A stretch of DNA of 6,460 nt from DHVE2 group archaeon (GTDB taxonomy: Archaea; Thermoplasmatota; Thermoplasmata; Thermoplasmatales; Aciduliprofundaceae), in assembly GCA_015522955.1 (NCBI GenBank), contig WALG01000112.1, positions 1-6,460 of the forward strand, given 5' to 3'. The position numbers and the translations under genes were made by a program. A model generated the notes under the pieces. That model saw nothing but the letters and a program-made list of their open reading frames with translations. It did no database searches and was not told the DNA's origin. This document shows, piece after piece, positions 1 to 5,009 of the stretch. The first letter of the stretch is position 1. Every line of letters begins with the position of its first letter.

Positions 1-190
1 GAATATCCCCTCCCTGAGGCACTATGTACTCAGCGTGTACATACGAACCTCCAATCTGAGATGCAAAAGAAGCGAATATCTGTAGCGTTGCAACAATTTC
101 TATATTTTTATCTTGGGATATACCGTGGGTTACGGGGACAAGTGAGACTCCTATGAGCAGAACCGCAAAGATGAGAGGTACAATTTTCAT
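1..190 (-). CDS. Metal ABC transporter substrate-binding protein (ZnuA/TroA-like), N-terminal 63 residues, cut by window edge
   Basis: This short reading frame is open from an ATG at 190-188 to the left edge. Residues 1-23 look like an export signal: a Lys, then a hydrophobic stretch (about residues 4-20) ending in THG. Residues 31-63 read EIVATLQIFASF, then QIGG, then AEYIVPQGGDI. This matches the first beta-strand and helix of cluster A-I (Zn/Mn) binding proteins, whose pattern is roughly VVAT-x-xx-IGG-x-VP-G-D-H. The first metal-ligand His of the family normally follows directly, so it lies just outside the window. The likely role is to bind Zn2+ or Mn2+ outside the membrane and deliver it to an ABC permease; the metal cannot be told from this fragment. 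The gene sits 43 bases after the protease gene on the same strand but has its own TATA box and operator-like palindrome. There is no Shine-Dalgarno sequence, so the mRNA is probably leaderless. Confidence 0.82.
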   Translation of the reverse strand, partial: MKIVPLIFAVLLIGVSLVPVTHGISQDKNIEIVATLQIFASFASQIGGSYVHAEYIVPQGGDI

Positions 191-191
191 G

Positions 192-210
192 TGTTAGGTT
201 ATACCTAACA
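192..210. promoter_or_regulatory. Palindromic operator, DtxR/MntR/TroR type
   Basis: The 19 bases TGTTAGGTTATACCTAACA form two perfect 8-base half-sites (TGTTAGGT and ACCTAACA) around a central TAT. The TTAGG...CCTAA core resembles operators of metal-dependent DtxR-family repressors. The site lies exactly between the TATA box (213-220) and the start codon (190) of the metal-binding protein gene, so a bound repressor would cover the transcription start. The palindrome is seen directly; the regulator family is inferred from motif resemblance and from the metal-transport gene beside it. Confidence 0.68.
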
Positions 211-212
211 TA

Positions 213-220
213 AATATAAA
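213..220 (-). promoter_or_regulatory. TATA box of the metal-binding protein gene
   Basis: On the minus strand this reads TTTATATT, a strong match to the archaeal TATA consensus. It lies 23-30 bases before the ATG at 190, which puts the expected transcription start at or very near the start codon and implies a leaderless message. The box is in the 43-base gap after the protease gene, so the transporter gene can be transcribed separately from topA and the protease gene. Confidence 0.7.
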
Positions 221-233
221 ACTTCTCAAGAAT

Positions 234-1091
234 TCACAGCAAAAGGTAGGTTATGAATCCAATGAGTGCTCCTGTGTTTAGAAAAGGCAAACCGGGCTGT
301 GGCTTACCTTGATTTACTAGGAAGATGAGAAAAATCATGCCGAGGAGACTGCCAATAAGTGTAAAGACCCCAGCCAGTAACCCGTAGTGTGATGCGGAGG
401 AAATCACCATAACTCCCGGAACCAGAACATCTCCATAGCCCATGTAGTATGCAGTTCTTCCTCCTTCTCTCTTCTCTTTTGTTACTTTATGATAGGTGGC
501 CTTCTTGAAAGAGTATTTTTTGCTTGTGGGTATTACGAACATGGCGGGTAGTTTGTAATCTATCACATTCTCTGCTAAGGAAATCATATGCTTTGTTAAG
601 TATACAGATACAGCATCATATATGGCAAAGGCGCCCAGAAGCACTATAGAGGGAACTATACCGAAGGAAAGCCCAAGAATGAGGGCAGCACCCATGGTGA
701 CCAGCACGCCCACAATGTTCATTACGTACCATTCTGGATTTTTGACCATTACTATTACCAAGGCAACTGCCAGGGCTAACGAAATAAGATCCGAGAAAGG
801 TATCTGGAGGAGGTATAGCAGGGGAAAAAGGGCATACCACATGGCAAAACCTATGGAGAAATAGAATATTGCTCTCAGGATGCCAACCTTTCCAAGTTTT
901 GCTATAAGGAGAATGATTGCGGTGATTATTATTATGAATATAAGATAGTAGATTGCCGTTACGGGATTGTTACCGCTCTCCCCCAGGGAGCCCTGATACA
1001 TCCAGTATGCTGGAATTAGCATGAGGGCTAAAGAATTTGAAACGGCAAAGATGAATGCCATATGAAGCCAGCCTTTGACCTCACTTTTCAT
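234..1091 (-). CDS. Presenilin-like A22-family intramembrane aspartyl protease (archaeal PSH)
   Basis: This 285-residue polytopic membrane protein has the two catalytic motifs of GxGD aspartyl proteases: YD at Y158-D159 in the sixth membrane segment, and GYGD at 218-221 (D221) in the seventh. The third family motif appears as PGLP (266-269) rather than the usual PALP, followed by FLNTGALIG in the last segment. About nine hydrophobic segments are visible: roughly 8-27, 45-65, 71-95, 100-117, 121-142, 146-165, 216-233, 237-259 and 268-285. A hydrophilic loop rich in Lys/Arg (about 190-213) separates segments 6 and 7, as in archaeal homologues. Family members cleave transmembrane helices, often signal-peptide remnants; the substrate here is unknown. 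The ATG overlaps the last 11 bases of topA (ATGAAAAGTGA) and has a GGAGG site seven bases upstream, so it is probably translationally coupled to topA. Confidence 0.92.
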   Translation of the reverse strand: MKSEVKGWLHMAFIFAVSNSLALMLIPAYWMYQGSLGESGNNPVTAIYYLIFIIIITAIILLIAKLGKVGILRAIFYFSIGFAMWYALFPLLYLLQIPFSDLISLALAVALVIVMVKNPEWYVMNIVGVLVTMGAALILGLSFGIVPSIVLLGAFAIYDAVSVYLTKHMISLAENVIDYKLPAMFVIPTSKKYSFKKATYHKVTKEKREGGRTAYYMGYGDVLVPGVMVISSASHYGLLAGVFTLIGSLLGMIFLIFLVNQGKPQPGLPFLNTGALIGFITYLLL

Positions 1092-3318
1092 TCTTTTTCC
1101 TCCGGTTATACTCGCAGTCCATATTTGGGCAGATTTTCCAGTCTTTATGGCCCTTTCTGCGTATTATTATTAGTGGCGCTCCACAGTAAGGGCAGGTTTC
1201 TCCGGTGGGAATAATTTCCCCTTTCTGTGGTAAGGGGTAGGTCACATTGCATTGAGGATAATTGCTGCATCCAATGAACCTCTTCCCATTGCGGGATTGT
1301 CTAATTACTAGGTCACCGCCACATTTCGGGCATTTGCCCACATAATCCTTCTTTTTGTTGTACTCACATTTTGGGTTAAGACACCTTATCTGTGGACTTT
1401 GCCCCTTCCTCACTACCCGAATCAGAGGCAATCTACATACAGGGCATTTTTGATCCAAGAACTCTATATGTCCTGTTTTGGGCAGGGCATAGAATATGCT
1501 TTTTCCATCTTTTTCACACACCACAAGTCTCTTTCTCTCTACGTAAATCAAATCTCCTCCTTCAGGGCATTCGCCTATCTTGTATCTCATGGACTCTCTC
1601 ATCACCTTCCCTACAGTCTCCACCTTGAGATCCCGGAGAACCTTTGTGAGCATTTCCTTGGATTCCTGAATTACGGCACTCTTCTCTATCTTCCCCATCT
1701 CAATTTTATCCATATCTTTCTCAAGTTTGGCGGTCATATCTGGCTTGATTACCTGTACCTGATTTTTCCCAAGTGTACTTATAAGTGCCCTTCCTATTCG
1801 TGTGGGTCTTATGGGGCGCCCCCTTACATATCCACGGTCAAAAAGTTTCTGAATAATCTCGGCTCGGGTACTCTTGGTACCGAGATTCAAGCGCTCCATC
1901 TCTTTTATCAGCGTGGACTGCGTGTACCTTGGAGGAGGCTTTGTCTCTTTTTCCTCAATTTTTATCTCTTTTACCCGAACCCTATCACCCACTTTAAGTG
2001 CTGGCATTTTGCTCTCCTTAAATTTCGAATATTTATAATATTTCAGCCACCCGGGCTCCTCAAGTTCTCGACCGGTGCATTTAAATTTTTCATCATTAAC
2101 TCCTATTATTGCCTCTTTTTCCATATAAACTGCATCTGGTGCAAGAGTGGCCATAAATCTTCTCACAATAAGTTCGTAGATTGCACCTCTCTCACCCTCC
2201 AGTTTTGCACCTCTCATGGGTACAATGGGTGGATGGTCCTTACTCTCCTTACTTCCCCGGGTGGGGTATTTTCTGAGTTCTTTTTCTAGGGTTTCTACCT
2301 CTTCTCCAAATGCTGATTTTTTCAGAGATTTTAATATTGCGTGTATGTTTAAACTCTTGGGATACACCGTATTGTCCGTGCGGGGATAGGAGATGTAGCC
2401 GCCCATGTAAAGATCCTCTGCTATCCTCATAGCCCTGGCTGCGGAGAAACCCAGTTTTGTTGCTTCGCTTAGAAAATCCGTGGTGTTGAAAGGGCTTGGA
2501 GGACGCAGATGCTTTTCCTGAGATTTGAACTCCTCAACTTGTGCCTCCTTTGCATCCTTAACCTTGTCCCATACTTTTTGCATCTCCTCCTTCTTCCAGA
2601 AGGGATTGGATATGTGCCCACCGGAGAATATCATCCTTTTCTGAAATCGGGCAACGATGTTCCAGTAGGGTTTTGGTACAAAATTCTCTATCTCCTCCTC
2701 CCTTTTGACTATGAGGGCCAAGGTAGGACTCTGTACCCTTCCCACGGAGAGGAAATCCTTACCGCGGCGCCCTGAGGCCAGAGAGATAAATCTTGTGAGA
2801 GAGGCACCCCAGGCGAGGTCTATATGCTGTCTTGCCTCTGCTGCACTGGCGAGATTGTAATTTACGTCCATAAGATTTGAAAATGCATGTTTTATCTCAT
2901 CCTCTGTGAGGGCACTGAATTTTGCCCTTTTAACGGGGCCTTTAAAGTTGAGGAGTGAGAGAGATTCTACCCCTATTAATTCTCCCTCTCTATCATAATC
3001 GGTGGCAACTACCACCATATCCGTATTTTTTGAAACCTGTTTGAGAATCCGGGCCACACCCTTCTCCTTTAGCAACCTCACTGGCTCCTGCTCCACAAGC
3101 GCATGCAGGTCCTGGAGATTCCATCTCTTAAACTCCTCCGGATAATCAAGTTGAAGTATATGACCTCTGAGTGGAACCACATGGTATCTATCTTTTCCCA
3201 GGATGAATTCATAATATACGTTCTTCCCCACCCTCTGAGTTTTGAAATTGCCTCCGGAAAGAATCTTGGCAATTCTCTGGGCGGCGTTTCTCTTCTCTGC
3301 AATTACGAGCACATTCAC
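1081..3318 (-). CDS. topA: DNA topoisomerase I, type IA, archaeal TopA
   Basis: This 745-residue enzyme relaxes negatively supercoiled DNA by cutting one strand and holding the 5' phosphate on a tyrosine. The N-terminal Toprim domain begins MNVLVIAEK (E8) and has the metal-binding DYDREGE motif at 107-113. The gate domains follow: HIDLAWGASLTR (165-176) and SVGRVQSPTLALI (191-203). The active-site motif YISYPRTDN (308-316) places the catalytic tyrosine at Y311. RYTQSTLIKEMERLNLGTKSTRA begins at 464. The C-terminus carries three four-Cys zinc ribbons: C625/C628/C646/C651, C663/C666/C684/C690 and C709/C712/C730/C735. A weaker pair, C584 and C601, may be a decayed fourth. The start is GTG at 3318-3316; a second in-frame GTG two codons later is an alternative. 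An ATG at 3320-3318 is out of frame and followed at once by TGA. No Shine-Dalgarno sequence is seen, so a leaderless start is likely. There is no reverse-gyrase helicase domain. Confidence 0.97.
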   Translation of the reverse strand: MNVLVIAEKRNAAQRIAKILSGGNFKTQRVGKNVYYEFILGKDRYHVVPLRGHILQLDYPEEFKRWNLQDLHALVEQEPVRLLKEKGVARILKQVSKNTDMVVVATDYDREGELIGVESLSLLNFKGPVKRAKFSALTEDEIKHAFSNLMDVNYNLASAAEARQHIDLAWGASLTRFISLASGRRGKDFLSVGRVQSPTLALIVKREEEIENFVPKPYWNIVARFQKRMIFSGGHISNPFWKKEEMQKVWDKVKDAKEAQVEEFKSQEKHLRPPSPFNTTDFLSEATKLGFSAARAMRIAEDLYMGGYISYPRTDNTVYPKSLNIHAILKSLKKSAFGEEVETLEKELRKYPTRGSKESKDHPPIVPMRGAKLEGERGAIYELIVRRFMATLAPDAVYMEKEAIIGVNDEKFKCTGRELEEPGWLKYYKYSKFKESKMPALKVGDRVRVKEIKIEEKETKPPPRYTQSTLIKEMERLNLGTKSTRAEIIQKLFDRGYVRGRPIRPTRIGRALISTLGKNQVQVIKPDMTAKLEKDMDKIEMGKIEKSAVIQESKEMLTKVLRDLKVETVGKVMRESMRYKIGECPEGGDLIYVERKRLVVCEKDGKSIFYALPKTGHIEFLDQKCPVCRLPLIRVVRKGQSPQIRCLNPKCEYNKKKDYVGKCPKCGGDLVIRQSRNGKRFIGCSNYPQCNVTYPLPQKGEIIPTGETCPYCGAPLIIIRRKGHKDWKICPNMDCEYNRRKKNEK
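1099..1103 (-). promoter_or_regulatory. Ribosome binding site for the protease gene, inside topA
   Basis: The minus strand carries GGAGG seven bases before the protease ATG at 1091-1089, within the Arg-Arg-Lys-Lys codons at the end of topA. It supports this start and re-initiation from ribosomes finishing topA. Confidence 0.75.
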
Positions 3319-3337
3319 ATCGCGTAAAAAGAGAGGT

Positions 3338-3348
3338 AGTAAAAAAAC
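3338..3348 (-). promoter_or_regulatory. Weak TATA-like element for topA
   Basis: On the minus strand a GTTTTTTTACT stretch is centred about 26 bases before the GTG start of topA, the distance expected for a leaderless archaeal message. The match to the TATA consensus is poor (a T-run), but it is the only AT-rich element in the right place. The G/C hairpin at 3358-3377 lies about ten bases further upstream. Confidence 0.4.
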
Positions 3349-3357
3349 TTTCCTGAG

Positions 3358-3377
3358 AAGGGGGCTAACGCCCCCTT
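3358..3377. repeat. Hairpin A: perfect 8-bp stem, 4-base loop
   Basis: AAGGGGGC pairs perfectly with GCCCCCTT around a TAAC loop. The arms carry five consecutive G-C pairs, so it is very stable as DNA cruciform or RNA. It could act as a transcription roadblock or a protein site just behind the topA promoter, but nothing in the sequence shows which. Confidence 0.7.
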
Positions 3378-3427
3378 TCTAAACCCCCAAAAACAGGTTA
3401 AGTTGATGCCCCCTTTCTAAACCTCGA

Positions 3428-3446
3428 AGGGGGGCATAGCCCCCCT
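3428..3446. repeat. Hairpin C: perfect 8-bp stem, 3-base loop
   Basis: AGGGGGGC pairs with GCCCCCCT around an ATA loop. It is built like hairpin A, with a G-run arm and a short A/T loop, but the loop sequence differs, as expected of related but diverged repeat units. The downstream TCTCTACACCCCCC corresponds to TTTCTAAACCCCC after hairpin A. Confidence 0.68.
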
Positions 3447-3462
3447 CTCTACACCCCCCAAA

Positions 3463-3478
3463 CTGGACAAAAATCCAG
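3463..3478. repeat. Small hairpin CTGGA / TCCAG
   Basis: CTGGA (3463-3467) and TCCAG (3474-3478) can form a 5-bp stem around a six-base A-rich loop, at the end of repeat copy C. No T-run follows on either strand, so it does not look like a terminator. Confidence 0.4.
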
Positions 3479-3743
3479 CGTGTTTCCGCAGCACTGACTT
3501 ATGGGCTAGTCTTCTCTCTACGTCCCTCTAAACAGGTTGGGCTGGTTGCTGGAAGTACTAAAAATCCGATGGAGGTGCATAGTGCTAGAGGTAAAGGACA
3601 TTGCCGTGACTCCATAAAGGCGCGGGTAGAAGAGAAAATAAGCAGTTTCCGAAGAGAATTGCGAGACAATCTCGAATAGAGTGACGTGCAGGTAGTTCCT
3701 ACTTCATTTCTAAACCCAGAAAGTTATCAGTGTAAAATGTAGC
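3479..3743. other. Intergenic stretch with no convincing gene; weak 36-codon frame at 3569-3679
   Basis: Between the repeat cluster and the rpl10e promoter there is no gene I can support. A plus-strand frame is open from 3497 to a TAG at 3677-3679. From the ATG at 3569 it would encode 36 residues, starting MEVHSARGKGHCRDS and continuing as a charged, helix-like tail. It has no ribosome binding site or TATA box at a suitable distance, and I recognise no family. Possible RNA stems are ATGGAG (3569-3574) with CTCCAT (3610-3615), CGAGA/TCTCG (3662-3674) and GTAG/CTAC near 3692-3702. They do not add up to RNase P RNA, SRP RNA or a box C/D RNA that I can identify. Confidence 0.3.
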
Positions 3744-3757
3744 AAAAATATAAATAT
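3744..3757 (+). promoter_or_regulatory. TATA box of rpl10e
   Basis: AAAAATATAAATAT, core ATATAAAT at 3748-3755, lies 35-42 bases before the rpl10e ATG. This predicts transcription starting near 3775-3780, with a short leader that holds the ribosome binding site. Confidence 0.68.
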
Positions 3758-3779
3758 GAAATCCTTAATCACGACTAAA

Positions 3780-3784
3780 GGTGA
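3780..3784 (+). promoter_or_regulatory. Ribosome binding site of rpl10e
   Basis: GGTGA, complementary to the archaeal 16S rRNA 3' end (TCACC), is five bases before the ATG at 3790. It supports this start codon. Confidence 0.7.
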
Positions 3785-3789
3785 GTTAG

Positions 3790-4311
3790 ATGGTAAGGAA
3801 GCCTGGCAGAATGTATCGCAATATCGATGGTCCCGCTTACACTCGTCGAGAGTATATGGGAGGAGTGCCCAATCCCAAGATAGTTCACTTTGAGATGGGT
3901 AATGTTGAGGCAAAAAATGATTTTAAGGTGGAATTAAGTTTAATTGCTGAGGAGGCCTGTCAGATAAGGCATACCGCATTGGAATCTGCCAGAATAATGG
4001 CCAATAAGTATCTAAGTAAAGTAGGTAGTGCCAACTACTATCTTTGGATTAGGGTCTATCCACATCAAGTTTTGAGAGAGCATAAAATGGCTACAGGGGC
4101 TGGTGCAGATAGAATTTCATCCGGGATGAGCAAAGCATTTGGCAAGCCTGTTGGCACGGCTGCCAGAGTACATGAGAATCAGACAATAATGATAGCCAGA
4201 GTGAACCCACAGCATGTTGAAAGAGCGAAGGCAGCGCTCAAAGAGGCTGCTTATAAATTACCTACTACCTGCAGGATAGTTATAACTAAGGGCCAGGGAT
4301 TTATTAAATAG
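3790..4311 (+). CDS. rpl10e: Large-subunit ribosomal protein L10e (uL16 family)
   Basis: This 173-residue protein matches archaeal/eukaryotic L10e (bacterial L16) along its length. Recognisable parts are the basic start MVRKPGRMYR, YTRREYMGGVPNPKI (residues 17-31), the LIAEEACQIRHTALESARI helix (51-69), YYLWIRVYPHQVLREHKMATGAGADRI (83-109), where the family inserts a loop near the peptidyl-transferase centre, and the GMSKAFGKPVGTAARV block (112-127). It binds 23S rRNA between the A-site tRNA and the central protuberance of the 50S subunit. Length is typical of archaea. The gene stands alone here with its own TATA box and ribosome binding site. The stop TAG at 4309-4311 overlaps by eight bases the stop of the convergent DUF835 gene. 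Confidence 0.97.
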   Translation: MVRKPGRMYRNIDGPAYTRREYMGGVPNPKIVHFEMGNVEAKNDFKVELSLIAEEACQIRHTALESARIMANKYLSKVGSANYYLWIRVYPHQVLREHKMATGAGADRISSGMSKAFGKPVGTAARVHENQTIMIARVNPQHVERAKAALKEAAYKLPTTCRIVITKGQGFIK

Positions 4312-4909
4312 CCCTTTTTCCTGGCACTTTGTTCATCATTTCTTTTTCGAAAAGTGCTCTTTCTCGAATTTCTAGGATCTCAAGATTGATAGGTACTAGA
4401 AAGATGCCCCTTTTTTGACTTATGAGGTCCCTTATTCTCTGGAGCATGTTTAGGGTTCTCTTGAAATCTGTATTCGTTATAATGGTCTCTATTCCGTCCA
4501 GAAGAACCAATGGATTTTCATTCTCCTTTACAAAATCATTTATGATAGTGTAGATTTTAGTTAAATCGTTAGGAGCAATGCTTCCCTTTCTCTTAAGGGA
4601 TGTTAACCAGTAAACGGTTAGATTCTTGTACAGTCCACTTATTTCAAGAGTATCGGGGTTCATTCTTGTTATATACAAGGCAGGCAGCCCTCTTTCAAGA
4701 ATCTGTACGAGTATCTTATATCCAAGTTTTCCACTTTTTTCATCTATGTAATATGTATTTCCCCTCTTTAGTTCAAAATCTCCTCTTCTTCTCTTGGGCC
4801 TATATTTTTTAATTATCTCCTCTATCTCACCTCTCAACTCTGCGTCACTTCCCTGAAGAGCGTGGCTCAAATCCCGAAGTATGAGTCTCAGTTTTTCCTG
4901 ACAATCCAT
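4304..4909 (-). CDS. DUF835 domain protein
   Basis: This 201-residue soluble protein has no signal peptide or membrane segment. The N-terminal 33 residues are an acidic helical region (EEIIKK), followed by a basic patch KKYRPKRRR at 34-42. The DUF835 domain covers about 48-192: GNTYYIDEKSGKLGYKIL (50-67), GLPALYITRMNPDTL (74-88), the WL motif YWLTSLKRKG (100-109), PLVLLDGIETII (133-144), then TDFKRTLNMLQRIRDLI (147-163), GIFLVPINLEILE (168-180) and the closing ERALFEKEM. LLDGIE resembles a Walker B strand, but there is no P-loop, so ATP hydrolysis is not expected. This agrees with the family being a degenerate KaiC/RecA-like domain in archaea, often linked to sensory proteins; that link is general knowledge, and the function here is unknown. 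The ATG is 22-31 bases from a TATA box with no ribosome binding site, so it is probably leaderless. Confidence 0.85.
   Translation of the reverse strand: MDCQEKLRLILRDLSHALQGSDAELRGEIEEIIKKYRPKRRRGDFELKRGNTYYIDEKSGKLGYKILVQILERGLPALYITRMNPDTLEISGLYKNLTVYWLTSLKRKGSIAPNDLTKIYTIINDFVKENENPLVLLDGIETIITNTDFKRTLNMLQRIRDLISQKRGIFLVPINLEILEIRERALFEKEMMNKVPGKRAI
4315..4347 (+). terminator. T-run termination region after rpl10e
   Basis: TTTTT at 4315-4319, just after the rpl10e stop, and another T5 at 4343-4347 are typical of archaeal intrinsic termination, which needs U-runs and no hairpin. Both runs lie inside the 3' end of the opposite DUF835 gene, so they may equally reflect its Lys codons. Confidence 0.35.
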
Positions 4910-4930
4910 GGAATATATGATGCGTGATTT

Positions 4931-4940
4931 GATATAAATA
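4931..4940 (-). promoter_or_regulatory. TATA box of the DUF835 gene, possibly shared with glyA
   Basis: The minus strand reads TATTTATATC, containing TTTATATC, 22-31 bases before the DUF835 ATG at 4909. This fits a leaderless transcript. On the plus strand the same bases read GATATAAATA, containing ATATAAAT, the same core as the rpl10e TATA box, so the element could in principle also serve glyA, about 70 bases away. Confidence 0.62.
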
Positions 4941-4962
4941 GATAGCGATTTCCAAACTCCTG

Positions 4963-4979
4963 AAAAATAAGTTATTATA
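4963..4979 (+). promoter_or_regulatory. Candidate TATA region of glyA
   Basis: AAAAATAAGTTATTATA lies 31-47 bases before the glyA ATG, the right place for a promoter giving a short leader that contains the ribosome binding site. No single perfect TATA box stands out, and ATATAAAT at 4932-4939 is a better match but further away. Confidence 0.4.
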
Positions 4980-5000
4980 CTTCAAAGACATAAGGAAACT

Positions 5001-5006
5001 GGTGAT
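5001..5006 (+). promoter_or_regulatory. Ribosome binding site of glyA
   Basis: GGTGAT lies three to four bases before the ATG at 5010. It is the same GGTGA type as that of rpl10e and supports this start rather than an internal Met. Confidence 0.6.
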
Positions 5007-5009
5007 TGT

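Larger units (their letters stand above)
3358..3543. repeat. Cluster of G/C hairpins and degenerate direct repeats upstream of topA
   Basis: The cluster repeats a theme: a G-run/C-run hairpin followed by TTTCTAAACC(CCC) and then AAACAGGTT or AAACTGG. Copy A (3358-3399) has hairpin, TTTCTAAACCCCC and AAACAGGTT. Copy B (3408-3423) has only GCCCCCTTTCTAAACC. Copy C (3428-3467) has a hairpin, then TCTCTACACCCCCC and AAACTGG. Copy D (about 3511-3538) has CTCTCTACGTCCCTCTAAACAGGTT without a hairpin. A last fragment, TTTCTAAACCC, is at 3707-3717. The sequences diverge from one another, which fits tandem decay or repeated insertion of a small palindromic element. No coding frame runs through it. Confidence 0.6.

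Noticed and set aside
622..864. Short frames on both strands overlapping the protease gene
   Set aside because: The protease frame has both catalytic Asp motifs and regular membrane segments. The others are out-of-frame shadows.
1399..2289. Plus-strand open frame of 296 codons opposite topA
   Set aside because: It lies entirely antisense to a well-supported topA, has Cys/Phe/His/Leu-rich low-sense composition, and shows no promoter or ribosome binding site.
3358..3377. Hairpin A as a bacterial-type intrinsic terminator
   Set aside because: No gene ends nearby on either strand. The T-run at 3341-3347 on the minus strand lies about ten bases beyond the stem and is better explained as the topA promoter region.
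3358..3543. CRISPR array
   Set aside because: The repeats are unequal, diverged and irregularly spaced, the spacers are not of uniform length, and no cas genes are present.
3541..3705. RNase P RNA, SRP RNA or a box C/D guide RNA in the topA-rpl10e gap
   Set aside because: I could not find the conserved RNase P core, the SRP helix 8 motif, or a TGATGA/CTGA pair at proper spacing. The stems seen are short and isolated.
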